Position numbers and translations under genes: made by a program. 64,000 nt of DNA from Neopararhizobium haloflavum (lineage in GTDB: Bacteria > Pseudomonadota > Alphaproteobacteria > Rhizobiales > Rhizobiaceae): positions 1-64,000 of the forward strand of contig NZ_NWUC01000005.1 in NCBI RefSeq assembly GCF_002750855.1, written 5' to 3'. The notes beneath the pieces are model-generated. The model was not told the DNA's origin. It saw only the letters and a list, made by a program, of their open reading frames with translations, and made no database searches. Numbering within the stretch: position 1 is the stretch's first letter; every line of letters starts with the position of its first letter. Positions 26,940 through 35,000 of this stretch are shown here, piece after piece.

Positions 26940-27839
26940 TCATTCCCCCGTGCGGTCCGGCAGGAACATAGCGCGCTCACCTGAAACTTCCCGTGAAATG
27001 AAGTCACTTGCCGTACGCACACGGGCAAGATCTCGCACGCTTTCGTGAAATGATATCCAATACGCGCGAACAATGGTCTTCCCTGGGAAGAGCCGCACCA
27101 GCGATGGATCGCTGCGCGCCGAGAAATCATGGAGAATGCCAATGCCGCCACCCGCGCGCACGGCTTCGCTCTGCCCAACCGCGCTCGATATCTCGAATCC
27201 AGCCTGCCATTGACGGGGCAGCTCAGCCGAAAAATGGAGACTGGGTGAAAAAACGAGATCCTCCACGTAGCCGATCAGGTGGTGCGACTGGAGGTCTTCC
27301 AGTTGGCGCGGCGCTGGATGGTCCGCCAGATAGGATTTCGAGGCGTAGAAGCTGAGCGAATAGTCGATGAGTTTGCGTGCAACGAGCCGCCCCTGCTCCG
27401 GCCTTTCGACCGTTATCGCGATGTCGGCCTCACGGCGGGACAGCGAGAAGGATCTCGGCACCGGAACGAGCTGGATTTTCAGGTTTGGATGGCGCCTCGT
27501 CAACTTGCCAAGCCGCGCGGCAAGGAACTGGATGCCGAACCCGTCAGGCGCGCCGATGCGTACCGTGCCCGAGACGGCGGCATCCTGGCGCCCGATGCTG
27601 GCTTGCACGGCCAGCATCTCCGTCTCCATTCGTTCTGCCCCGTCGAGAAACGCTTCGCCCTCGCCGGTGAGCTCGCAACCGTTCGTCCGGCGAATCACGA
27701 GCTTCGTCGCCAGCGCATCCTCGAGAGCAGTCAGCCTGCGGCTGACGGTGGCGTGGTTGAGACCGAGACTCCGCGCAGCCCCGAGGATCTGGCCGTTGCG
27801 GGCCACAGCGAGAAATACCCTGACATCATCCCAGTTCAT
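26940..27839 (-). CDS. LysR family transcriptional regulator
   Basis: A 299-residue regulator. The N-terminal winged HTH (1-60) has the recognition segment AARSLGLNHATVSRRLTALE. The LysR substrate-binding domain covers about 88-290 (GTVRIGAPDGFG through ISFHESVRDLARV). It is divergent from mmsA across 106 bases, so control of mmsA and perhaps of the valine operon is the obvious inference. The inducer is unknown. Confidence 0.92.
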   Translation of the reverse strand: MNWDDVRVFLAVARNGQILGAARSLGLNHATVSRRLTALEDALATKLVIRRTNGCELTGEGEAFLDGAERMETEMLAVQASIGRQDAAVSGTVRIGAPDGFGIQFLAARLGKLTRRHPNLKIQLVPVPRSFSLSRREADIAITVERPEQGRLVARKLIDYSLSFYASKSYLADHPAPRQLEDLQSHHLIGYVEDLVFSPSLHFSAELPRQWQAGFEISSAVGQSEAVRAGGGIGILHDFSARSDPSLVRLFPGKTIVRAYWISFHESVRDLARVRTASDFISREVSGERAMFLPDRTGE

Positions 27840-27945
27840 GGCGCCTCAACATGATTTTGTGCACAGCGGCTGCTTAATCCGCGCTGTTGTTGAACGCAAA
27901 TTATAGTGCAGAATGCTACCATCGAAAATTCCCGGAGGATGAACC
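27840..27945. promoter_or_regulatory. divergent LysR/mmsA control region
   Basis: This 106-base gap must hold the promoters of both genes. An interrupted dyad CAGCG-N13-CGCTG lies at 27864-27886, and a TATAGT -10-like hexamer lies near 27902, but no good -35 is correctly spaced. The dyad is a weak candidate LysR site. A strong GGAGG precedes the mmsA ATG. Confidence 0.3.
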
Positions 27946-29445
27946 ATGCGCGATATCGGACATTTCATCGGCGGCAAGACTGTCGCCGGCACGAGCGGCC
28001 GGACAGGCGACGTCTACAATCCGGCCACTGGAGAGGTTGACGCCAAGGTCGCCCTTGCGTCCGCAAAGGATCTCGCAGACGCCGTGGAGACGGCAAAGAA
28101 GGCGCAGCCGGCATGGGCCGCCACCAATCCCCAGCGACGCGCCCGGGTGTTGATGAAGTTTGTCGATCTGCTCAACCGCGATATGGACAAGCTGGCCGAG
28201 GCGCTGTCGCGCGAGCACGGCAAGACCATTCCCGATGCCAAGGGTGACGTGATCCGCGGACTGGAAGTCGCCGAGTTCTGCATCGGCGCGCCGCACCTCA
28301 TGAAAGGGGAATACTCCGAAGGCGCCGGCCCCGGCATCGATCTCTATTCGATGCGCCAGCCCCTCGGTGTCGTCGCCGGCATCACGCCGTTCAACTTCCC
28401 GGCGATGATCCCAATGTGGAAATTCTGCCCCGCGATCGCGGCTGGCAACGCCTTCATCCTGAAGCCATCGGAGCGCGACCCATCCGTGCCGATGATGCTG
28501 GCCGAACTGATGATCGAAGCCGGACTGCCGGAAGGCATCCTGAACGTCGTCAACGGCGACAAGGAAGCGGTCGACGCGATCCTCGATCACCCGGACATCA
28601 TGGCCGTGGGCTTTGTTGGTTCGACACCCATCGCCGAGTACATCTATGCGCGCGGATGCGCGAATGGCAAGCGCGTTCAGTGCTTCGGCGGCGCGAAGAA
28701 TCACATGATAATCATGCCGGACGCTGACCTGGACCAGGCCGCGAACGCCCTCGTGGGCGCTGGCTATGGCGCGGCGGGTGAACGGTGCATGGCCGTCTCG
28801 GTCGCGGTACCGGTCGGTGAGGAAACGGCAAACCGGCTTGTCGAGAAGCTGGCGCCGATGGTGGAGAACCTGAAGATCGGCCCCTACACGGCCGGCGACG
28901 ATGTCGATTTCGGGCCTCTGGTCACCAAGGAAGCCCGTGAGCGGGTTCTCGGCCTGGTGAATTCCGGTCTTGAAGCTGGCGCAGAGCTTGTCGTCGATGG
29001 CCGCGAATTCAAGATGCAGGGCTATGAAAACGGCAATTTCATCGGCGGCTGCCTGTTCGACCGCGTCACGACCGATATGGACATCTACACCCAGGAAATT
29101 TTCGGACCCGTCCTCTCGGTCGTTCGCGCGAAGAATTACGAGGACGCCATCCGTCTGCCGATGGAGCACGAATACGGCAACGGCGTCGCCATCTTCACCC
29201 GCGACGGCGATGCGGCGCGTGATTTCGTGTCCCGGATCAATGTCGGCATGGTCGGCGTCAATGTTCCGATCCCGGTTCCGCTCGCCTACCACACGTTCGG
29301 CGGCTGGAAGCGCTCGGGTTTCGGCGACCTTAACCAGCATGGTCCGGACGCATTCCGCTTCTATACCCGCACCAAGACGGTCACGCAGCGCTGGCCCTCG
29401 GGCATCAAGGACGGCGCGGAATTCGTCATCCCGACCATGGGTTGA
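27946..29445 (+). CDS. mmsA: methylmalonate-semialdehyde dehydrogenase (CoA-acylating)
   Basis: A 499-residue ALDH-superfamily enzyme converting methylmalonate semialdehyde to propionyl-CoA (and malonate semialdehyde to acetyl-CoA), the last step of valine and an inositol/thymine route. The ALDH core is clear: ITPFNFP with N150, KPSERDPS, FVGSTPIAEYI and the nucleophile C281 in GERCMAVSV. The motif order and the MmsA-type segment around it fit CoA-dependent enzymes. The ATG follows GGAGG by seven bases. The other valine genes lie downstream on the opposite strand. Confidence 0.95.
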   Translation: MRDIGHFIGGKTVAGTSGRTGDVYNPATGEVDAKVALASAKDLADAVETAKKAQPAWAATNPQRRARVLMKFVDLLNRDMDKLAEALSREHGKTIPDAKGDVIRGLEVAEFCIGAPHLMKGEYSEGAGPGIDLYSMRQPLGVVAGITPFNFPAMIPMWKFCPAIAAGNAFILKPSERDPSVPMMLAELMIEAGLPEGILNVVNGDKEAVDAILDHPDIMAVGFVGSTPIAEYIYARGCANGKRVQCFGGAKNHMIIMPDADLDQAANALVGAGYGAAGERCMAVSVAVPVGEETANRLVEKLAPMVENLKIGPYTAGDDVDFGPLVTKEARERVLGLVNSGLEAGAELVVDGREFKMQGYENGNFIGGCLFDRVTTDMDIYTQEIFGPVLSVVRAKNYEDAIRLPMEHEYGNGVAIFTRDGDAARDFVSRINVGMVGVNVPIPVPLAYHTFGGWKRSGFGDLNQHGPDAFRFYTRTKTVTQRWPSGIKDGAEFVIPTMG

Positions 29446-29455
29446 TGCCGGGGAT

Positions 29456-29481
29456 CGGGCCGCGCCATGTCGCGCGGCCCG
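29456..29481. terminator. hairpin between convergent mmsA and purU
   Basis: A perfect 10-bp GC-rich inverted repeat (29456-29465 with 29472-29481) closes a 6-base CATGTC loop just past the mmsA stop. Neither side has a T tract, so it may act as a barrier with rho or only stabilise the transcript ends. Confidence 0.5.
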
Positions 29482-29503
29482 CTTCCGTGCGAAGCTGAAC
29501 TGT

Positions 29504-30355
29504 CTAGAGAAACACCACCGTCTTGTGCGCGTTGAGCATGACGCGGCTTTCCAGGTGCATCTTGACGGCACGCGCGAGCACGCGGCTTTCGATGTCGCGG
29601 CCGGTGGCAACGAAATCATCGGCGCTCATGGCGTGGGTCACGCGCTCGGTTTCCTGCTCGATGATCGGTCCCTCGTCCAGGTCCGGGGTGACGTAATGCG
29701 CCGTCGCTCCAATCAGCTTGACGCCCCGCTCATGGGCCTGGTGATAGGGCTTTGCCCCCTTGAAGGATGGCAGGAAGGAATGGTGGATATTGATCACCTT
29801 GCCGAAAAGCCGCTTCGACAACCTGTCTGAAAGCACCTGCATGTAACGGGCAAGGACCACCAGATCGGCGCCTGTCTCCTTGACGAGCGCCAGGAGCTTT
29901 TCCTCCTGCTCGTCCTTGGTATCCTTCGAGACTGGAAGATGGTGATACGCGATGCCTTCAAGTTCCGCGGTGCGGCGCGAATCATCATGGTTGGAGACGA
30001 TCGCCACGACCTCGGCATCAAGCCAGCCGACCCGTATCTGATAGAGCAGATGCAAAAGCGCATGGTCGAACTTGGACACCATCACGATCATCTTCGGTCG
30101 GCGGGCGCCATCAGCGATGGTCGTCTTCATGTCGAAGCGCTCCACGGCCGGCTTCAGCGCACGTTCCAGATCATCCTTGGACGACCCGTCCGGGGCATGG
30201 AAGGCGATGCGCATGAAGAACCGTCCGGTTGCCCGATCCCAGAACTGGTTGCTTTCGGCAATGTTGCAGCCGCTCGCAGCAAGTTCGGTCGTCACCGCGG
30301 CAACGATGCCGGGACGATCGGTACAGGACAGGGTCAGGACGTAGGGATGGGTCAT
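29504..30355 (-). CDS. purU: formyltetrahydrofolate deformylase
   Basis: A 283-residue enzyme hydrolysing 10-formyl-THF to formate and THF, balancing one-carbon pools. The N-terminal ACT domain (about 5-80; LSCTDRPGIVAAVTTELA) binds regulators such as glycine or methionine in the family. The C-terminal formyltransferase-type hydrolase domain has the catalytic set N189, H191 (VINIHHSFLPSF) and D227 (TPDLDEGPI). The position between mmsA and mmsB is not an obvious pathway link. Confidence 0.94.
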   Translation of the reverse strand: MTHPYVLTLSCTDRPGIVAAVTTELAASGCNIAESNQFWDRATGRFFMRIAFHAPDGSSKDDLERALKPAVERFDMKTTIADGARRPKMIVMVSKFDHALLHLLYQIRVGWLDAEVVAIVSNHDDSRRTAELEGIAYHHLPVSKDTKDEQEEKLLALVKETGADLVVLARYMQVLSDRLSKRLFGKVINIHHSFLPSFKGAKPYHQAHERGVKLIGATAHYVTPDLDEGPIIEQETERVTHAMSADDFVATGRDIESRVLARAVKMHLESRVMLNAHKTVVFL

Positions 30356-30660
30356 GTCGCAGTCGGCTCCGGAGTTGAAGGCTGGTCGTAAGACGCGACG
30401 GTCTGGCTAAACCGCACGGCCCGGCTTGTCGAGGGTCGCCGGATGCCTCCTGCGATAGCCCATCGCACAAACCCGCAAACCTCCACCAATGACATCGGCT
30501 GGTCCATCTCCGACATCGTTGCATCGATCGCACAATCCAGAATTCTTTTGCCGATCCGCACAGTTTATTTTAGCTGTGGATGATGGAACACTTGCCATGT
30601 TCCGGGCCTGATTCCTGCTTAGCCCGACCTTTCATCAAACCATGATTGGGGTCGCTCAGC
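30356..30660. other. 305-base intergenic region upstream of purU
   Basis: No convincing gene. The minus strand has a 69-codon frame starting at a GTG and ending ATGA-overlapped with purU, but its third-position GC is low for this genome and no domain is seen. A short inverted repeat GGAACA-N7-TGTTCC lies at 30585-30603, close to a TTTATTTTAGC AT-rich tract. The region should contain the purU promoter on one strand and that of the 58-residue gene on the other. Confidence 0.4.
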
Positions 30661-30837
30661 ATGCACAATCATCAGCATCAAGGCATGAAGCCACGCATCA
30701 CCGAGATGGAAACCTTGCGCGAACTCGTGGCGCGAATGCAGAGCGAGGGCTTGCCACCCGAAGACATACAGCGGCAGATCGTCAGCGTCGCCGTGGTCGA
30801 TCTTGACGATCTGAACGAGGTGTTACGCGCCGCCTGA
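30661..30837 (+). CDS. small hypothetical protein with His-rich N-terminus
   Basis: A 58-residue frame with high GC3, starting at an ATG with a weak GGGG upstream. The N-terminus reads MHNHQHQGMKPR; the rest (about 13-58) is helical and acidic, with LRELVARMQSEGLPPEDIQRQI. An internal ATG at residue 9 is an alternative start. No domain is recognised. It ends nine bases before the convergent mmsB stop. Confidence 0.5.
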   Translation: MHNHQHQGMKPRITEMETLRELVARMQSEGLPPEDIQRQIVSVAVVDLDDLNEVLRAA

Positions 30838-30846
30838 CCGCAGCAC

Positions 30847-31713
30847 CTACCGCGGATCGTTCGCCAACTTTTCGATCATGGCCGAGAAGTCGCGGCCCTT
30901 GCCACCCTGATCGACGAATGCACGGTAAAGGGCATGAGCCTTCGCGCCCATCGGGGTTGGAGCACCGACGGATTCGGCTGCGTCCTGGGCGAGGCCCAGA
31001 TCCTTCAGCATCAGTTCCGCCGCGAAGCCCGGCTTGTAAGCATTGTCCGCCGGGCTTTGCGGTCCAATACCCGGAACCGGGCAGTACGTGTTCATCGACC
31101 AGCAGGAGCCGGACGACGTCGACACGACGTCAAAGACGCTCTGGCGTGAGAGACCCAGCTTGTCGGCGAGCACGAACGCCTCGCAGACACCGATCATCGA
31201 AATGCCGAGGATCATGTTGTTGCAGATCTTGGCCGCCTGCCCGGAGCCGGCGGGGCCGCAATGCACGGCCTTTTGTCCCATGATCGAGAACAAAGGTTCG
31301 GCGATGGCGAACGCCGCTTCACTTCCCCCCGCCATGAAAGTCAGCGTGCCCGCCGTTGCACCGCCAACGCCGCCGGAGACCGGAGCGTCGACGGACAGAA
31401 GGTCCGCCTTCGAAGCCATCTCGTGCGCGGCGCGCGCGCTGTCCACATCGACCGTCGAGCAATCGATGAAGCAGCTGCCGGCCGTCCCGGCAGGAACGAT
31501 CTCGGCATAGACCGACCGAAGAATATCACCGTTCGGCAGCATGGTGATGACGACATCCTTGCCACGCGCCGCGTCCGCGGCCGACGAAGCATCCGCCACC
31601 CCATCCACCTTGACACCTGCGACATCGAAGCCGGTGACCGAATGGCCGGCCTTGACCAGATTGGACGCCATCGGCGCACCCATCTTCCCCAGTCCGATGA
31701 AGCCGATGTTCAT
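30847..31713 (-). CDS. mmsB: 3-hydroxyisobutyrate dehydrogenase
   Basis: A 288-residue NAD-dependent beta-hydroxyacid dehydrogenase oxidising 3-hydroxyisobutyrate to methylmalonate semialdehyde, the step before MmsA. The N-terminus has the family signature GFIGLGKMGAPMASNL; DAPVSGGVGGA and the catalytic-lysine segment GSGQAAKICNNM follow. The ATG at 31713 has GGAGGG upstream; the longer frame runs back into the hydrolase gene. It is the last gene of the valine operon, 29 bases after the hydrolase. Confidence 0.95.
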   Translation of the reverse strand: MNIGFIGLGKMGAPMASNLVKAGHSVTGFDVAGVKVDGVADASSAADAARGKDVVITMLPNGDILRSVYAEIVPAGTAGSCFIDCSTVDVDSARAAHEMASKADLLSVDAPVSGGVGGATAGTLTFMAGGSEAAFAIAEPLFSIMGQKAVHCGPAGSGQAAKICNNMILGISMIGVCEAFVLADKLGLSRQSVFDVVSTSSGSCWSMNTYCPVPGIGPQSPADNAYKPGFAAELMLKDLGLAQDAAESVGAPTPMGAKAHALYRAFVDQGGKGRDFSAMIEKLANDPR

Positions 31714-31742
31714 GTTTTTCCCTCCGATTGTGCGCATTGCAG

Positions 31743-32789
31743 TCAAAGAACGAGTTCGTCGTCTCCGAGCGATTCCAGCATTTTTGCCGCATCGTGCGCC
31801 GCGGCGTCGATATCGCGATGACGCCAATGCGGGTTGCGGTCCTTGTCGATGATCTGGGCCCTCACGCCCTCGAGAAAATCGCCATGCTCCATGCATCGCC
31901 AGGAAAAGCGATACTCCAGCTTCAGCGCATCACGGAGATCGGAAATCTCGCTGGCCTTGAGGATCGCCGCATGCGCACACTGGATGGAAAGCGGGCTCGC
32001 ACGGCGCATCGCCTTGGCGGCCTCCGCCTGCCAATTGCCGTCTGCCGAGGCATCGTCGAGGCGGCGAAGGCAATCAGCAGGGTCGGAACCGGCAAAAGCC
32101 ACTTTGATCTCGGCCTGCAACTCCCGCAACGCGCCTCCGTCCGGATCGACAGCCAGAGATGAAAGAGCACCGTCCGCATCGCCCGTCTCGATGAGGCGGG
32201 CCGTCAGTTCCGCGACGGACTGCGAAGGTACGAATGCATCGGCAAAGCCGGTCAGGATCGCGCCGTCCGCCTTGAGCCGCTTGCCCGTCAGGCCGAGATA
32301 GAGCCCGAGCCGGCCGGGTGCATGACCGAGTATCATCGAACCGCCGACATCGGGGATGAGACCGATGCCGCATTCGGGCATCGCCAGCACGGTGCGTTCC
32401 GTAACGATCCGATGCGAGCCGTGGGCAGCGATGCCGACGCCCCCTCCCATCGTGATCCCATCCATTACGGCGACGTATGGCTTCGGATAGCTGTCGATAA
32501 GCGCATTGAGACGATACTCGTCTGCCCAAAATCGCCGGCCATAAGAGAAATCACCTGACTTGCCTGTCCGATAGAGATCCTGGATATCGCCTCCAGCGCA
32601 AAAGGCCCTCTCGCCCACCGCGTCGATGATCACGAGTGCGATGTCGTCATCATCCCGCCACGCCAAAAGTGCGGCCTCGATCTCTCCGGCCATCTCGTGA
32701 GTCAGGGCGTTCAGGGCCTGCGGGCGGTTGAGCGTGATGCGGCCAGCCCTGCCCTCGCGCCGCGTGATCGTGCCGGATACGTCCGTCAA
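31743..32789 (-). CDS. 3-hydroxyisobutyryl-CoA hydrolase
   Basis: A 348-residue crotonase-superfamily enzyme releasing free 3-hydroxyisobutyrate from its CoA ester in valine breakdown. Crotonase oxyanion-hole segments AFCAGGDI (62-69) and MDGITMGGGVGI (108-119) are present, followed by the hydrolase-specific MPECGIGLIPDVGGS, holding the Glu and Asp expected for HIBCH. The length (about 350) matches HIBCH and not enoyl-CoA hydratase (about 260). The start is a TTG overlapping the dehydrogenase stop as TTGA. Confidence 0.92.
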   Translation of the reverse strand: MTDVSGTITRREGRAGRITLNRPQALNALTHEMAGEIEAALLAWRDDDDIALVIIDAVGERAFCAGGDIQDLYRTGKSGDFSYGRRFWADEYRLNALIDSYPKPYVAVMDGITMGGGVGIAAHGSHRIVTERTVLAMPECGIGLIPDVGGSMILGHAPGRLGLYLGLTGKRLKADGAILTGFADAFVPSQSVAELTARLIETGDADGALSSLAVDPDGGALRELQAEIKVAFAGSDPADCLRRLDDASADGNWQAEAAKAMRRASPLSIQCAHAAILKASEISDLRDALKLEYRFSWRCMEHGDFLEGVRAQIIDKDRNPHWRHRDIDAAAHDAAKMLESLGDDELVL

Positions 32790-33934
32790 GCGTCCCGCTC
32801 CGCCAACAGGGCGCGTGCGGTGATCATCCGCATGATCTCATTCGTTCCCTCGAGGATCTGGTGTACGCGAAGATCGCGCACGATCTTCTCGATGCCGTAG
32901 TCGGCAAGATATCCATACCCGCCATGGATTTGGAGAGCATGATTGGCGACGCTGAATGCGGTGTCGGTGACGAATCGCTTGACCATAGCGCAGTGCTTGG
33001 TCGCATCCGGCGCCGACATGTCCAGTTTCCAGGCCGCCTGGCGCAGGAATATCCGCGCGGCCTGCAACTCGGTTTCCATGTCGGCCAGCTTGAACTGCAA
33101 CGACTGGAACTGGTCGATGGTCTGTCCGAACGCCGTGCGCTCACCGGCGTAGGCCAGCGCCTTGTCGAGCGCGGACTGTGCGCCGCCCAGCGCCGAAGCC
33201 GCGATGTTCAGCCGGCCGCCGTCCAGTCCGGCCATGGCATATTTGAAGCCGTGACCTTCCTCGCCGATCATATTGTCCGCAGGCACATGGCAGTCATCCA
33301 TTCGCACTTCGCTGGTCGGCTGGGCGCGCCAGCCCATCTTCTTCTCCAGTGCGCCGAAGGAAAGGCCGGGCGTCCCATTCTCCACGAGGACAGCGGAGAT
33401 GCCGCGCGGCCCGTCCCCGCCGGTTCGTGCCATGACGACATATAGGTCCGAATAGCTGCCGCCGGAGATGAACGACTTGGTGCCGGTGAGAACGTAACCC
33501 TCGTTGGTGCGCTCGGCCCGCGTGCGAAGCGCGGCCGCATCCGAACCCGAATTCGGTTCGGTCAGGCAATAGGACGCGATCGTCTCCATGCGGGTCAAGG
33601 ACGGCAGCCATTTTGCCTTCTGCACGTCGCCGCCGAACCGGTCGACCATCCAGGCACACATGTTGTGGATTGACAGGAACGAGGCGACGGATGGACAGGC
33701 CATGGAAAGCGCCTCGAAGATCAAAGCCGCATCCAGGCGGCTGAGGCCGGAGCCGCCCATATCCTCACTGACGTAGATACCGGCGAGGCCAAGATCGGCG
33801 GCCTCCTTCAGGACGCTTTTCGGGATCGTGCCGTCCTCTTCCCACTGGCCGGCGAAGGGGGCGATCTTTTCCGCGCCGAAGTCACGCGCCATCTCGAATA
33901 TGGCTCGCTGTTCTTCGTTCAGATCGAAATCCAT
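32786..33934 (-). CDS. acyl-CoA dehydrogenase, probably isobutyryl-CoA dehydrogenase
   Basis: A 382-residue FAD-dependent acyl-CoA dehydrogenase. Family marks are CLTEPNSGSDAAA, TGTKSFISGGSYSDLYVVMARTG (split here at residues about 146-165), the GERTAFGQ segment, HGGYGYLADYGIEKIVRD and the base-bearing LEGTNEI near residue 365. Substrate is assigned from context: it is the first gene of the operon with the hydrolase and mmsB, where isobutyryl-CoA oxidation is expected. The ATG at 33934 is six bases from GGAGGG; a TTG six bases earlier is less likely. Confidence 0.9.
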   Translation of the reverse strand: MDFDLNEEQRAIFEMARDFGAEKIAPFAGQWEEDGTIPKSVLKEAADLGLAGIYVSEDMGGSGLSRLDAALIFEALSMACPSVASFLSIHNMCAWMVDRFGGDVQKAKWLPSLTRMETIASYCLTEPNSGSDAAALRTRAERTNEGYVLTGTKSFISGGSYSDLYVVMARTGGDGPRGISAVLVENGTPGLSFGALEKKMGWRAQPTSEVRMDDCHVPADNMIGEEGHGFKYAMAGLDGGRLNIAASALGGAQSALDKALAYAGERTAFGQTIDQFQSLQFKLADMETELQAARIFLRQAAWKLDMSAPDATKHCAMVKRFVTDTAFSVANHALQIHGGYGYLADYGIEKIVRDLRVHQILEGTNEIMRMITARALLAERDA

Positions 33935-34029
33935 CGGCAACCCTCCACGTCCTTTTCCGTGAAGGTGGCACTATAGCGCGTGAATAACAATGCGATTGCG
34001 CCCCTGTCCAATGTACCCTCCCGCGCACG

Positions 34030-34054
34030 AAAAAGCCCGCGCGATGGCGGGCTT
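34030..34054 (-). terminator. rho-independent terminator after the ferredoxin gene
   Basis: Reading the minus strand, an 8-bp stem AAGCCCGC/GCGGGCTT with a 6-base loop is directly followed by a run of T (five A residues at 34030-34034 on the plus strand). It lies 26 bases beyond the ferredoxin stop and ends the sulfite-reduction cluster. Confidence 0.75.
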
Positions 34055-34079
34055 CTGATCCATCGGCTGCAAAGGTGCG

Positions 34080-34412
34080 TCAGGCCGCGACGCGTTCCTT
34101 TTCAGAGCCAGGCGCCAGCGAAACTTCGAGCCCGTCGAGTTCTTCGCTCATGATGATCTGGCAGGAAAGCCGCGAGTTGTCTTCGACCATGAAGGCCTCG
34201 TCGAGCATGTCGACCTCCTCGTCTTCCTGCGCATTCAGCTTGTCCAGCCATTCATCGGCGACGTAGACGTGGCAGGTAGCGCATGCACAGGCACCACCAC
34301 ACTCCGCATTGATGTCGAGACCCCAGTCGCGAATGATTTCCATCACACGGAAACCCTCGAGAGCTTCCAGTCGATGGCGCTTACCGCCCTGGTCGGTGAC
34401 ATTGATGTGCAT
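34080..34412 (-). CDS. 2Fe-2S ferredoxin (adrenodoxin/ISC type)
   Basis: A 110-residue electron-transfer protein with the vertebrate-type cluster pattern C38-x5-C44-x2-C47-x36-C84 (AECGGACACATCHVY, then LSCQI). C42 is an extra cysteine within the loop. Acidic helix DEWLDKLNAQEDEEVDMLD is the usual partner-docking surface. No isc genes are near. It follows the DUF934 gene by 38 bases at the end of the cysG-cysI cluster, so it may donate electrons to the sulfite reductase; this is inference. Confidence 0.93.
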   Translation of the reverse strand: MHINVTDQGGKRHRLEALEGFRVMEIIRDWGLDINAECGGACACATCHVYVADEWLDKLNAQEDEEVDMLDEAFMVEDNSRLSCQIIMSEELDGLEVSLAPGSEKERVAA

Positions 34413-34450
34413 CGGCTCGCTTTCGGATTGGTCGTAAGAGATGGCTGGCT

Positions 34451-34996
34451 TCAGGCGCTGACCCGGCGCCAGCTATAGCCGCCGCTGTCCGCCTCGGGCA
34501 AGGCACCGGGCTGATAGTGGCGGGCAATTCCCTGCAATCGATTGGCTTCAAGACGCTTGATCGTCGTCTCGCTCGAAACCGCGAAGCTGGTGATTCCGAC
34601 GCGCAGCATGAGCGGCATCTGATCGATCAGCACATCGCCGACGGCTCTGAGATCACCCTTGAAACCGAACTGCTCACGCAGCCGGGCCGCATGCGAAAAC
34701 GCCCGGCCGTCAGAAAACTTGGGGAAGTCCAACGCCACGAGTGCGACATCGTCGAGCATGTCGGCGATCTCGCCGGGGTCGTCGTCGGCAGAGATCAAAA
34801 CGCCGATCCGTCGCGTATTACGGCCGGCATCGACCCCGATTCCCCGGCGCGTTTCATCCGACAATGCGACGAAGCCCTCGAGCGGAACGACGATGTCGCC
34901 CGTTGCGGGCAACTCGTCCTGCGCTTCGACGACCTGCCAGGGATCGTCCGCGACGAAGCCTTCGACGGTCCAGACTGGGATATCGTTCACATCCAT
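34451..34996 (-). CDS. DUF934 protein, sulfite-reduction accessory
   Basis: A roughly 181-residue soluble protein of the DUF934 family, almost always encoded next to cysI or cysH in proteobacteria. Visible marks are VPLEGFVALSD, DDVALVALDFPKFSDGRAFSHAARLRE (residues about 86-112) and IARHYQPGALPE near the end. Biochemical function is not established. The reading frame is open upstream into cysI. ATG at 34996 directly abuts GAGGAG, so a GTG six bases later (34990) could be the real initiator. Confidence 0.87.
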   Translation of the reverse strand: MDVNDIPVWTVEGFVADDPWQVVEAQDELPATGDIVVPLEGFVALSDETRRGIGVDAGRNTRRIGVLISADDDPGEIADMLDDVALVALDFPKFSDGRAFSHAARLREQFGFKGDLRAVGDVLIDQMPLMLRVGITSFAVSSETTIKRLEANRLQGIARHYQPGALPEADSGGYSWRRVSA

Positions 34997-35000
34997 CTCC

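Noticed and set aside
27916-29619. 567-codon open frame antisense to mmsA
   Set aside because: MmsA on the plus strand has a full ALDH core, a strong ribosome site and catalytic Cys; the antisense frame runs across the mmsA/purU boundary and lacks any family signature.
30352-30561. 69-codon frame ending in an ATGA overlap with purU
   Set aside because: The overlap is suggestive, but the start would be a GTG without a ribosome site, third-position GC is low for this genome and no domain is visible.
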